25,505 nucleotides of DNA from DATDTB01 sp035291025 (GCA_035291025.1 DATDTB010000075.1:1-25505); one strand, 5' to 3'. Positions 7,967 to 15,924 are shown, counted from the stretch's first letter. Notes: generated from the sequence alone by a model not told the origin. Numbers and translations are program-made.

Positions 7967-8560
7967 TCACTGGTTAACTTTTTCAGTGAACTCCTTCAAC
8001 GTCAATACCTCTGTCTCGTACTGCCTGTTCCGCAAGTCTTCCAGGGCCAGCTTGTTCATTTTCCTGTGGCTCATCTTTCCATCGGACTGCGCCCCGCAGC
8101 AGTCCGAGATGAAAACAACGTGGTAGTCGCGGGCGTACGCGTCCTGCGCAGTGGCGCGAACGCAGTTGTTAGTGTAAACCCCGCAGAACACGATTGAGTC
8201 AATGCTTTCCTTTTTCAGTTCTTCTTCGAGGCTTGTCTTGAAGAAGGCGGAAGCGCGGTGCTTCCTGACAACAAAGTCGCCGGGTTTTGGCTGGATTTCC
8301 TTGATTATTTCCCACCCCGGCGTCCCGGTGATGCACACCCTCACGTCCAAGGGCTCGCCTCGTTCGGCGTTGGACTTGTCGGGGTTAATGCTTTGCTGGG
8401 TGTAAACGACCTTGAACCCTTTCTCTTTGCAAGCGCTTATTAGTTTCTTGACGTTTTTCACGAGTTTTTCGTCCAAGCCCTGGCACGCGTAAGGCGAGCC
8501 GCTGCCGGCGCGGAAGTCGTTTTGCATGTCCACCACTGCAAGCGCAGTATTTTTCCCCAT
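7967..8560 (-). CDS. Isochorismatase-family cysteine hydrolase (nicotinamidase-like)
   Basis: A 197-residue cysteine hydrolase of the isochorismatase superfamily. The catalytic triad can be placed: Asp11 in VVDMQNDF, Lys100 in VVRKHRASAF, and Cys133 in GVYTNNCVRATAQDAY, with the usual cis-peptide bond next to the GVYT strand. Members cleave amides or enol ethers, such as nicotinamide, isochorismate, N-carbamoyl compounds or ureidoacrylate. Two of the usual nicotinamidase metal-site histidines (D-x-H) are not evident after the TQQSINP strand, so classic PncA activity is doubtful. I chose the ATG at 8560; a TTG at 8572 adds four residues but leaves no room for the AAAGGA ribosome site. It stands between a zinc-ribbon gene and isocitrate dehydrogenase in a TCA-enzyme run, which hints at a metabolic repair, cofactor or nitrogen role (inference). 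Confidence 0.82.
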   Translation of the reverse strand: MGKNTALAVVDMQNDFRAGSGSPYACQGLDEKLVKNVKKLISACKEKGFKVVYTQQSINPDKSNAERGEPLDVRVCITGTPGWEIIKEIQPKPGDFVVRKHRASAFFKTSLEEELKKESIDSIVFCGVYTNNCVRATAQDAYARDYHVVFISDCCGAQSDGKMSHRKMNKLALEDLRNRQYETEVLTLKEFTEKVNQ

Positions 8561-8594
8561 AAAAAAGCACAATTTCCTTTTTCCAATTGCGGCC

Positions 8595-8762
8595 TCAGCC
8601 GAGTTTCTTGGAGCCGTCCTTGAGTGTTTCTTCCCAGCCGCAGTTCTTGCACTTGAAAGACTTTACGTCGGTGAAGCCGTTGTCAATGTCCGCGATTCTT
8701 TGCCCGTTCTTGGTAAGCTCTTCTGCTGCTTTCATGGCATTGCCGCACTTCTTGCACTTCAA
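8595..8762 (-). CDS. Small zinc-ribbon protein (55 aa)
   Basis: A short gene between fumarase/aspartase and the cysteine hydrolase, 22 and 34 bases from them, on the same strand. It encodes 55 residues starting MKCKKCGNAMKA and ending KKLG. Two Cys pairs, C3-K-K-C6 and C38-K-N-C41, with GW after the second pair, form a four-cysteine zinc ribbon. The start is TTG at 8762: the codon just upstream in frame is TGA, and the only inner ATG would lose the first Cys pair. GGGAG lies about ten bases before the TTG. The middle part (residues 12-34) is polar and charged. I do not recognise a named family; it could bind nucleic acid, act as a metal chaperone or regulate a neighbouring enzyme. The reading frame and conserved-looking Cys spacing are seen; the function is not known. 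Confidence 0.75.
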   Translation of the reverse strand: MKCKKCGNAMKAAEELTKNGQRIADIDNGFTDVKSFKCKNCGWEETLKDGSKKLG

Positions 8763-8784
8763 TCAGCTCAACTCCCGAGCCAAG

Positions 8785-10233
8785 TCATTTGGCGGTGAAC
8801 TTTTCGTAGGCCTTGCTTTTCTTCACTTTTTCCGCCAGCCCAGCGTCCACTTCTCCGGGCTTTGTGAGGCTCTCAATGTCCAATACCTTGTCCAGGTCCG
8901 CCTTTGACATTAGCTGGTTTTCAAGTATGACGTCCTTGACCGAGCGGTTTTCGGAAATGCACGTCTTTACAATGCGGGACATGACTTCGTAGCCAAGGTA
9001 CGGGTTGAGCGCGGTTGCCATTGCAGTGCTTTGCTCCAGCAGTTCGCGCGCCCTCTGGTCGTCAGCAGTTATCCCCTTGACGCATTTCTCGGTGAACATT
9101 TTCACGGCGTTGGCGAAGACTTCCAGTGACTCTATGAGGCAGTGCGCTATCACTGGAGTCATGACGTTTAGCTCCATTTGCCCTTCCTTTGCCGCCATTT
9201 CAATGGCGGTGTCGTTTCCGACGACTTTGACGCACGCCATCTTCAACGCCTCGACTATTGAAGGGTTAACCTTGCCGGGCATTATTGAGGAACCCGGCTC
9301 GACTTCAGGTAATTGAATTTCGGAAATTCCCGCGCGGGGGCCCGAGCTCATGAACACCAAGTCGTTCGAGACCTTCAACAAGTCAATCGCCGACATGCGC
9401 ATCGCCCCGGAAAGGTCAACGAAGGGCATGACGCTTTGCGTTAGGTAAATGTGTTCGTTGGTTTCAAAGAACTTCACTCCAGTCACTTCAACAACGTTTT
9501 TCACGGCGGCCTTGCCGAACTTTGGGTGCGCCGTGATGCCAGTCCCGATCGCAGTGCCGCCCAGCCCCAGTTCCAGCAAAGTGTTTGCGGCAATGCGGAC
9601 CTTGTTTGCGTCGCGCCTGACGAACGCGGCGTACGCCTCGAATTCCTGGCCAAGAGTTACTGGGACGGCGTCCTGCAAGTGAGTCCGCCCCGTTTTGAGT
9701 ATCTTGTTGAATTCCTTGGCCTTTTTTTCCAGCGCTTCCTCGAGCGCTTCCATTTGCGCGGTGACGTTTTCGCTCAAGGCGTAGGCCGCTATCTTTATCG
9801 CGCTGGGTATGACGTTGTTTGAGCTCTGGCCCATGTTCACGTGGTTGTTTGGGTGAACCCAATACTCTCCTTTCTTGCCGCCGAGGATTTCCGTGGCGCG
9901 GTTTGCGATGACTTCGTTGGCGCACATGTTCAATGGAGTGCCGGCGCCGGCCTGGAAGACGTCCATGGAAAACTCGTTGTTGAATTTTCCCTCAATGACT
10001 TCCTCTGAGGCCTTGACTATTGCCTCCCCCCTCTTCTTGTCCAGCAGCCCGAGTTCCATGTTTGCCTGCGCCGCGGCAAGCTTGAGCAGCCCGAGCGCTC
10101 GCACCATGCTCGAATGCGTGGTGTAGCTGCTTACTTGGAAGTTTTCCAAGGCCCGTTGAGTGAACGCTCCGTAGTAAGCCTCGGAGGGCACGCTTACGTC
10201 GCCCAAGCTGTCGCTTTCCTTTCTCACGCTCAT
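8785..10233 (-). CDS. Class II fumarase / aspartate ammonia-lyase
   Basis: A 482-residue member of the fumarase/aspartase superfamily, which adds water or ammonia to fumarate or removes it. The signature GSSIMPGKVNPS is at residues 314-325, with the catalytic Ser in the SS loop, plus Lys321 and Asn323. Thr184-His185 lie in GRTHLQDAVPVTLGQEFEAY and GAGT at 96-99. Features pull two ways: QAGAGT, THLQDAVP and GQMELNVM are more like aspartase, whereas the start (RKESDSLGDVSVP, YYGAFTQRALENF) and the TCA neighbourhood suggest fumarase. Two places where both families usually have Asp, HPND and SSND, are HPNN and SSNN here (Asn130, Asn140). It begins four bases after the aconitase stop with a GAGGGAGTGA ribosome site inside the end of that gene, so the two are co-translated. 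Malate formation is the likelier role by context, not proven. Confidence 0.85.
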   Translation of the reverse strand: MSVRKESDSLGDVSVPSEAYYGAFTQRALENFQVSSYTTHSSMVRALGLLKLAAAQANMELGLLDKKRGEAIVKASEEVIEGKFNNEFSMDVFQAGAGTPLNMCANEVIANRATEILGGKKGEYWVHPNNHVNMGQSSNNVIPSAIKIAAYALSENVTAQMEALEEALEKKAKEFNKILKTGRTHLQDAVPVTLGQEFEAYAAFVRRDANKVRIAANTLLELGLGGTAIGTGITAHPKFGKAAVKNVVEVTGVKFFETNEHIYLTQSVMPFVDLSGAMRMSAIDLLKVSNDLVFMSSGPRAGISEIQLPEVEPGSSIMPGKVNPSIVEALKMACVKVVGNDTAIEMAAKEGQMELNVMTPVIAHCLIESLEVFANAVKMFTEKCVKGITADDQRARELLEQSTAMATALNPYLGYEVMSRIVKTCISENRSVKDVILENQLMSKADLDKVLDIESLTKPGEVDAGLAEKVKKSKAYEKFTAK

Positions 10234-10237
10234 TTCT

Positions 10238-12166
10238 TCACTCCCTCAAGTGCCTCTTTATGTAATTAAGCAAACCGCCAGAGAGTACTATTTCTCGTTC
10301 GCGTTCCTTCAAGCTGGCCTTGCAGTGAACGCTTTTGCCATTGGACTTGTTCAACACCACAACAGCCCCGCCTCCCCTAACGGCCTTTTCCAACCCATTC
10401 ATTTCAAGTTCGTCGCCTTGGTTGATTTTTTCGTATTCTTTTTCGTCCTTGAACTCCAATGGAATGAGCCCGAAGTTTATTAGGTTGCTGCGGTGAATGC
10501 GCGCGTACGCCACGGCAATTACAGCCTTCACCCCCAAGTACTTTGGCGCGAGGACAGCGTGCTCCCTTGAAGAGCCTTGGCCGTAGTTCTTCCTGCCCAC
10601 AATGAACCCCCCGTTGGATTCCTTGCAGCGTTTCACGAAGTCCTTGTCGTACCTGTGGAACACGTACTCGGAGATTGCAGGGATGTTGCTGCGCAGCGGC
10701 AGCACCTCGGCGCCCGCGGGCATTATGTGGTCAGTCGAGACGTCGTCCGGGACTTTTATGACCACCTTGCCGCTCAATGAGTCAGGAATCCTTGGAGGCA
10801 TTTCCGGCAACGACTTAATGTTCGGGCCCCTCCTGACTGCGTCAACGAACTTTGGCGCAATCACCATGTTGTCATCGATTACGAAGCTTGAAGGTTCTTT
10901 GTGATTGGGCCACTTTAGTCCCAAGTCGCGCGGGTCCGTTATCACTCCAGTAATCGCGCACGCAGTAGCGGTTTCCGGGCTGGACAGGCAGACCAAGTCG
11001 TCCTCCGTTCCGGAACGTCCTTCCCAGTTGCGCGGGAAAGAGCGGACTGAATAGATTCCGTAAGCGGGCGCGTTGCCCATCCCAATGCACGCGTTGCACG
11101 AAGGCTCGGCTATCCTAGTCCCAGCGCGCAACAACTTCATTATGCCGCCGTCGCGGTCCATTGTCTCGACGAGCTGGCGCGAGCCTGGAATTGCGTGAAA
11201 AGTGCAGTTTTGGCTTTTCGGCTTTTGCTCGAGCATGCTTGCGCAAGTCATCATTTCCTCGTAGCTCGAGTTCGTGGAAGACCCAATCATTGCCTGAAAG
11301 ACTTCAGTGCCGGCAACTTCCCTGACAGCTTTCACGTTGCCGGGCGAGTGAGGCATGGCGATTAACGGCTCGACTTTGTCCAGTTCTATTTCCATGACCT
11401 CGTCGTACTTTGCCTTGTCGTCAGCTGCAAGGGCCGTGAAGTCTTTCCCCCTTTCCTCGGCAGCAAAGAACCGCCTCGTGAGTTCGTCTGACGGGAAAAT
11501 GCCCGTTGTTGCGCCAGTCTCTACAGCCATGTTGCAAATCGTGGAACGTTCCGCAACGGAGAGCGTCTTCACTCCGTCGCCGTAAAACTCCCAAACCTTT
11601 CCCTTGCCGCCGTCCACGTCCACGCGCTTGAGGATCTCGAGCGCAACGTCCTTCGCCGTGCACCACTCCCTGAGTTTCCCAGTAAGCTTTACGCCGACAA
11701 CTTTAGGCATTTGCAACGTTACCTCGCCGGTCGCCATCCCGACCGCGACCTCCATGCCTCCAACGCCAAAAGCCAGCATCCCGGAACCGCCGGAAGTGCA
11801 CGAGTGGCTGTCGCATCCAATCAGCGTCTGCCCTGGAACCGTGAACCTTTCCTTGTGTACGTGGTGCGAAATCCCGTTTCCGGGAAGCGAGCACTGCGCT
11901 CCGTACTTTGAAGTCATTGTCATTAGGAACAAGTGGTCGTCCATGTTCTTGTTGTCTGCTTGCAAGAGGTTGTGGTCAATGTATTGAACGGAAAACGGCT
12001 TGACGCGGGGCACTCCAATGGCTTCGTATTCGAGCCAAGCCATTGTCCCAGTAGCGTCCTGCAGCAGGACTTGGTCTAGCTTTATCGCAATCTCTTCGCC
12101 AGCGTCCAACTTGCCGGAAACCAAGTGCCCGGAAATGATTTTTTGAGTAAGAGTACCTTCTGCCAT
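10238..12166 (-). CDS. acn: Aconitate hydratase (Aquifex-type, 642 aa)
   Basis: A 642-residue iron-sulfur aconitase converting citrate to isocitrate by way of cis-aconitate. The three ligands of the 4Fe-4S cluster are Cys118 in GCDSHSCT and Cys357 and Cys360 in PSCNACIGMG. Arg residues in SFPRNWEGRSG and the C-terminal swivel motif GRKNYGQGSSREHA (Ser532/Ser533, Arg534, near residues 525-537) complete the substrate site. It is shorter than AcnA/AcnB (about 850-900 residues) and has the length and motif order of the compact putative aconitases found in Aquifex and some archaea. Homoaconitase or isopropylmalate isomerase are less likely because both halves are fused and citrate synthase lies next to it. 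The ATG follows a strong GAGGGGGAT ribosome site. A TATA-like GATTTAAACA is near 12249-12258, so it may have its own promoter inside the run. Confidence 0.9.
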   Translation of the reverse strand: MAEGTLTQKIISGHLVSGKLDAGEEIAIKLDQVLLQDATGTMAWLEYEAIGVPRVKPFSVQYIDHNLLQADNKNMDDHLFLMTMTSKYGAQCSLPGNGISHHVHKERFTVPGQTLIGCDSHSCTSGGSGMLAFGVGGMEVAVGMATGEVTLQMPKVVGVKLTGKLREWCTAKDVALEILKRVDVDGGKGKVWEFYGDGVKTLSVAERSTICNMAVETGATTGIFPSDELTRRFFAAEERGKDFTALAADDKAKYDEVMEIELDKVEPLIAMPHSPGNVKAVREVAGTEVFQAMIGSSTNSSYEEMMTCASMLEQKPKSQNCTFHAIPGSRQLVETMDRDGGIMKLLRAGTRIAEPSCNACIGMGNAPAYGIYSVRSFPRNWEGRSGTEDDLVCLSSPETATACAITGVITDPRDLGLKWPNHKEPSSFVIDDNMVIAPKFVDAVRRGPNIKSLPEMPPRIPDSLSGKVVIKVPDDVSTDHIMPAGAEVLPLRSNIPAISEYVFHRYDKDFVKRCKESNGGFIVGRKNYGQGSSREHAVLAPKYLGVKAVIAVAYARIHRSNLINFGLIPLEFKDEKEYEKINQGDELEMNGLEKAVRGGGAVVVLNKSNGKSVHCKASLKEREREIVLSGGLLNYIKRHLRE

Positions 12167-12283
12167 TGAATAATCCCCCTCGAATTATCCGCTCTTTTGG
12201 CTTGGAAGAGCTCGCAAAAAAAGCTTTAGACTACATTCCCGCGAAAAGTGTTTAAATCAATGGGCTTCCCAGCGTTTCCGGGT
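12167..12283 (-). promoter_or_regulatory. Promoter/leader region of aconitase with T-run
   Basis: This is the largest gap inside the TCA run. On the minus strand it has GATTTAAACA (about 12249-12258) as a TATA candidate, then a run of seven T at 12216-12222 that could end citrate synthase transcripts, and the GAGGGGG ribosome site before the aconitase ATG. The layout would let the aconitase-to-isocitrate-dehydrogenase part be transcribed apart from the malate dehydrogenase-citrate synthase part. It was read by eye only. Confidence 0.35.
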
Positions 12284-13411
12284 TCACTTCCTGCGGTCCA
12301 GCGGCGCGTACTTCAACCCGACCGGCCCAACGTACTCGGCCAAGGGCCTTATTAGCTTGTTTTCCTTGTACTGCTCCAAGACGTGCGCAACCCAGCCCGG
12401 GCTCCTTCCAATAGCGAAAATCGGCGTGTCAAGCTCCAAGGGCAAGCCAAGGGAGTGGTACACTATGGAGCTGTAAAAGTCAACGTTTGGGTACAAGTCT
12501 TTCTCGCGGACCATTACTTCCTCTACTTTGTCCGCGACCTCGTAGTAGCGCCTGTTGCCTGCCTTGTCGCACAACTCGTCAGCCATCTTCTTCAGGACGC
12601 GCGCCCGCGGGTCGTACGTCTTGTACACGCGGTGCCCGAACCCCATTATCTTTTCGTGCCTTTCCAGCTTTCCAGAAACGTATTCTTCAACGTTTTTCGC
12701 GTCGTGGATTTCCTGCAGCATCAAGTAAACCTCGCGCGCCGCGCCCCCGTGAAGCGGCCCCCGGAGCGTGCATATGGCCGCGACGATTGCGGAGTAAATG
12801 TCGCTCATCGTGCTCGCCGCGACGCGCGCCGCGAAAGTCGAGGCGTTGAATGAGTGTTCTGCGTGCAGTATTAAGTCCAAGTCCATTGACTTTGACTGCA
12901 CTGGTGTTGGCTTCTTTCCGTGAAGCATCCACAAGAAGTTTTCCGCATACCCAAGCTTTGGGTTGGGTTTCACCAAACTCTTTTTGTGCTTTATCCTGTA
13001 ATAGTTTGCCACAATGACCGGGAACTTGGCGACCAGGCTTAGCCCGACGTTTAAGTTCACGTCCAATGGAACGCTGCGCGCGTCCGGTATCCCGGACGAA
13101 AGGGCTGAAACAGTCGTTCGAAGCGCTTCCATTGGAGTAGTGCTGGGGTTCAAGAGCTTCATTCCCTGTTCTGCCTTGGGCTGGAGGTGCATGAAGGCGT
13201 GGAGCTTTTTCTTAAAGCCCTGGAATTCCTTTTCAGTTGGCAGTTCCCCGTAGAGCAGCAAGTAAATGACTTCCTCGAAGCTCGAGTTCTCTGCAAGGTC
13301 TTCTATGTCGTACCCGCGGTAAACCAGCCTTCCCTTCAAGCCTTGCACGTCGCAAATCGTTGACTCTGACACCGTCACGCCAGCCATTCCCATTGAAATT
13401 TTCCCAACCAT
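12284..13411 (-). CDS. gltA: Citrate synthase
   Basis: A 375-residue citrate synthase of the short archaeal/Gram-positive type, condensing acetyl-CoA with oxaloacetate. The start resembles archaeal enzymes (MAGVTVSESTICDV then GRLVYRGYDIEDL). Catalytic and binding residues are present: His183/His186 in LILHAEHSFNAST, His221 in GPLHGGA, His260 in GFGHRVYK and Asp311 in PNVDFYS, matching E. coli His226, His264, His305 and Asp362. I chose the ATG at 13411; a GTG at 13423 and an ATG at 13393 are in frame, and AAGGTG about ten bases before 13411 supports it. It follows malate dehydrogenase after 34 bases containing a short tandem repeat, so oxaloacetate made by that enzyme is used at once. 2-methylcitrate synthase activity is a possible alternative or side activity. 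Confidence 0.9.
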   Translation of the reverse strand: MVGKISMGMAGVTVSESTICDVQGLKGRLVYRGYDIEDLAENSSFEEVIYLLLYGELPTEKEFQGFKKKLHAFMHLQPKAEQGMKLLNPSTTPMEALRTTVSALSSGIPDARSVPLDVNLNVGLSLVAKFPVIVANYYRIKHKKSLVKPNPKLGYAENFLWMLHGKKPTPVQSKSMDLDLILHAEHSFNASTFAARVAASTMSDIYSAIVAAICTLRGPLHGGAAREVYLMLQEIHDAKNVEEYVSGKLERHEKIMGFGHRVYKTYDPRARVLKKMADELCDKAGNRRYYEVADKVEEVMVREKDLYPNVDFYSSIVYHSLGLPLELDTPIFAIGRSPGWVAHVLEQYKENKLIRPLAEYVGPVGLKYAPLDRRK

Positions 13412-13452
13412 TACAACCCACACCTTACAACCTGCACCCTTACATTCAACCC
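13411..13452. repeat. Three imperfect 14-bp tandem units at the mdh-citrate synthase junction
   Basis: The units read TTACAACCCACACC (13411-13424), TTACAACCTGCACC (13425-13438) and TTACATTCAACCC (13440-13452). The first two differ at two positions. They fill the gap between the malate dehydrogenase stop and the citrate synthase start and overlap the citrate synthase ribosome-site area, so copy number would change leader length and possibly the choice of start. Confidence 0.6.
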
Positions 13453-14378
13453 TTTAGCTTTCCAATTAGTTCCTTGACAGCCGCGGCAGACTTCTGGAGC
13501 GCCGCCTTTTCCTTTTCCAAGAGCTTCAGCTCAACCACGTCTTCCACGCCGTTGGAGCCCAGCTTGACTGGAACTCCCATGAACACGCCCTTGATGCCGA
13601 ACTCTCCGTCCAAGTAAGCCGCGCAAGGCAGAACGCGCTTCTTGTCCTTTACAACGGCTTCAATCATTTCCGCGACAGCCGCGCCGGGCGCGTAGTAAGC
13701 GCTCGAGTCCTTCATGAGCGAGATTATTTCGGCGCCCGCGTTTCGAGTCCTTTCAACGATTTTCGCGATTTTTTCCCCAGGCAAGAGCTGGGTTATGGGG
13801 ACGCCGTTCACTGAGGCGTGCTCAGGAAGTGGGACCATGAAGTCGCCGTGGCCGCCGAGGACGACGGCGGAAACGTCCTCGACGCTCACGTCCAACTCTG
13901 AGGCGATGAAGCTCCTGAAGCGGGAAGTGTCCAGTATCCCAGCCATTCCAACCACCTTTGAGGGCTTGAACTTGGAGGCCTTGTGCGCAACGTGAACCAT
14001 GGCGTCCAATGGATTCGAGACAACTATCATTACCGCGTCCGGAGACTGCCTCGCGAGTTCTTTGGCGGCCGCTCCCACGATTTCCGCGTTCTTGTACAAT
14101 AAGTCGTCGCGCGACATCCCTTCCTTTCGCTGCGCTCCCGAGGCAATTACGACAACGTCGCTGTCCTTCGAGTCCTTGTAATCCCCGGTTCCAGTCACGC
14201 TTACGTCAAAGCCTTCAATGGGGCCGCTTTCGCTCAAGTCCAATGCCAGCCCCTTCGCAGTCTCAGCAGTCCTGTTCACCAACACCAAGTCGCCCAACTC
14301 CTTGTAGGCGCACAACTGCAACGCAGTGCTGCCAACCTTTCCGGCGCCGACAAGGGTGATTTTTTTCCGGGACTTCAT
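13446..14378 (-). CDS. mdh: Malate dehydrogenase (LDH-like family)
   Basis: A 310-residue enzyme of the lactate/malate dehydrogenase family, oxidising malate to oxaloacetate. The nucleotide loop GAGKVGS is at residues 11-17. Malate rather than lactate is indicated by Arg84 and Arg90 in [14 protein letters not shown] (E. coli Arg81/Arg87; lactate enzymes have Gln at the first). Asp150, Arg153 and the proton-relay His177 in GGHGD are in place. The end of the second beta strand has VNRT (Asn35-Arg36) where NAD-using enzymes have Asp, which suggests NADP use. I chose the ATG at 14378 with AAGGG upstream; a GTG at 14405 would add nine basic residues that are not expected before the first strand. 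It is the first gene of the seven-gene minus-strand run. A TATA-like ACATAAAAAG is near 14423-14433. Confidence 0.88.
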   Translation of the reverse strand: MKSRKKITLVGAGKVGSTALQLCAYKELGDLVLVNRTAETAKGLALDLSESGPIEGFDVSVTGTGDYKDSKDSDVVVIASGAQRKEGMSRDDLLYKNAEIVGAAAKELARQSPDAVMIVVSNPLDAMVHVAHKASKFKPSKVVGMAGILDTSRFRSFIASELDVSVEDVSAVVLGGHGDFMVPLPEHASVNGVPITQLLPGEKIAKIVERTRNAGAEIISLMKDSSAYYAPGAAVAEMIEAVVKDKKRVLPCAAYLDGEFGIKGVFMGVPVKLGSNGVEDVVELKLLEKEKAALQKSAAAVKELIGKLKG

Positions 14379-14569
14379 TTTAGGCTGCCCTTTTCTTTTT
14401 CTCACTAAAAACCAAGTTTCTTTTTATGTGTTTTGGATGCTTTCAAGTATGCTGACTGTCTTTCTTTTCAGTGACGCGTTTTCGCCCAATCGGCCCTTTT
14501 TTGAGAGTCTTTAGCTTCAAGGAAAAACGCGCGATAAACTTGTTGGCGTTGGCTTAAGGCGTGCGTTAC
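14379..14569. promoter_or_regulatory. Divergent intergenic region between mdh and the GCS2-like gene
   Basis: This 191-bp gap is among the longest in the window. It holds a TATA-like box for mdh on the minus strand (ACATAAAAAG, about 14423-14433) and GATAAACT at about 14533-14540 on the plus strand, roughly 30 bases before the GCS2-like ATG. A T-run lies near 14500. A 21-codon open frame at 14449-14514 shows no ribosome site or recognisable product and I do not count it as a gene. No RNA gene is seen. Confidence 0.4.
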
Positions 14570-15880
14570 ATGGCTTTGAAAAAAGTGACCCTTGGACTCG
14601 AGGCAGAAATGTTTTTGCTGGACTCGAATGGTCTGGTGGTGAACAAGGCTGACTTGTTGATGAGGAAGGCGAGGCACAAGGGCATTAGCCACTTCCCTGT
14701 TGAAGTCAGCAAGTCCTTCATTGAAATCGGGTCAAGGCCCCACGGCAGGGTGCTTGGGCTCACTAGGAACTTTTTCTCTAACTTGGAGAAAGTAATTGAG
14801 ACCGCTGAGTCAATTGGGCTGCACTTGTACCCGTTTGGCGCTTACCCCGGGAAATCCACGCCCATAATGCGCAGCAGGCCTTGGTACAACGCCCTGCATT
14901 CCATTTTCGGCCAAGCCTTCGTTGACGTGGCCTGCAAGGTCTGCAGTTTCCAGTTCCACTTCAGCACCCCGCGGGGCGTGATTGACAGGAGTGAAGGGGT
15001 CCTATCCGCAAAAATCAAGCGTTCCAGGGACGTTTACTTGAACCAATTCAATTTCCTGGTCGCGGCCGACCCGGCGCTGTCCACGTTCCTCCAGTCCTCA
15101 CCTTACCATGACGGCGAGCTTGTAGGCAAGGACGCGAGGATGTTTTTGTGGCGCGCCATGAAGGCCGAGAAGGGGGCGCCCTTTGACGGCCTGTTCAGTT
15201 CTCACTCGCTTTTTGGGGGCTTGCCGCGTTACGCCACTTCGATTTACGACTTGAAGGCGTTGAGCGAGAAGAGGAAACGTGCTTTTGTCGCTGAACTGCG
15301 CCGGAAAACCGGTTCCGCCTCCATGGATATACTGAAGCGTTCGCCCCTAAAGTTTGACTGGGGGCCCGTTAGAGCCAACCCGCTTGGCACAATTGAAGTT
15401 AGGGGCATGGACATGAACACCCCGATGCAAATGATTGCCGCAAGCAGCTTGCTGAAGCGCTTCCTGCGCGAAATATTCCTAGGGAACGTGAACGTGGTTG
15501 TAGACGAGCTTGCCATTCGGAAGCCCTTCCTGTTAGAGGACGGAGTAGTGTTCATTCCGCCGTACTCATATGTCAACAGCGAACTCCAGTACCTTTCAGC
15601 TTCCGAGGGCCTGGAAAGCAAGAAAGTGCACGGTTACTGCAAGGCTTTTTACAAGACGGCGCTGCAATTGAACTCTGACAACAAGCGCTTTCTTTCCGGC
15701 GTTGAAAAAATGCTTTCCACCAGGAAGACTAAGGCTGACGAAATAATTGACGCGGCCGGCAGGGCCAAGTCGATTGCGTTAGACGAGCAAGGCGAGCTGG
15801 CGTTGAAGCTTTCAAGGAATTTCTTGGATGAAACGGAAAAAGTGCGCGAAATTATTTCACATGACTTTGAGGCAATTTGA
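14570..15880 (+). CDS. Glutamate-cysteine ligase-like protein (GCS2 family)
   Basis: A 436-residue protein of the GCS2/YbdK carboxylate-amine ligase family, whose members join the gamma-carboxylate of glutamate (or a like acid) to an amine with ATP. The N-terminal strand LGLEAEMFLLD has the E-x-E metal motif; PVEVSKSFIEIGSRPHG and SFQFHFSTPRG correspond to the next acidic and His-x-His strands (here F-H-F), and GTIEVRGMDMN to the late R-containing strand. The matches are weaker than in true GshA, so cysteine need not be the substrate. The ATG at 14570 has AAGGCG about nine bases before it; a GTG at 14561 is an alternative. The next gene, an ATP-grasp ligase, starts 44 bases later on the same strand. 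GCS2 plus ATP-grasp pairs are known in amidoligase systems for small peptides or thiols, and that is the working idea here. Confidence 0.72.
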   Translation: MALKKVTLGLEAEMFLLDSNGLVVNKADLLMRKARHKGISHFPVEVSKSFIEIGSRPHGRVLGLTRNFFSNLEKVIETAESIGLHLYPFGAYPGKSTPIMRSRPWYNALHSIFGQAFVDVACKVCSFQFHFSTPRGVIDRSEGVLSAKIKRSRDVYLNQFNFLVAADPALSTFLQSSPYHDGELVGKDARMFLWRAMKAEKGAPFDGLFSSHSLFGGLPRYATSIYDLKALSEKRKRAFVAELRRKTGSASMDILKRSPLKFDWGPVRANPLGTIEVRGMDMNTPMQMIAASSLLKRFLREIFLGNVNVVVDELAIRKPFLLEDGVVFIPPYSYVNSELQYLSASEGLESKKVHGYCKAFYKTALQLNSDNKRFLSGVEKMLSTRKTKADEIIDAAGRAKSIALDEQGELALKLSRNFLDETEKVREIISHDFEAI

Positions 15881-15924
15881 AGTCCAACCACTGCAATTTT
15901 TACGTGTACGGGGGTGTTTTTGGC

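Noticed and set aside
14449..14514. 21-codon open frame starting MLTVFLFSDAF in the mdh divergent gap
   Set aside because: It has no ribosome site, no recognisable motif and overlaps the promoter area; a random frame is more likely.
15877..15924. Upstream ATG for the ATP-grasp ligase
   Set aside because: It overlaps the GCS2 stop, has no good ribosome site and adds residues not expected before the first strand; the ATG at 15925 has GGGGGTG upstream.
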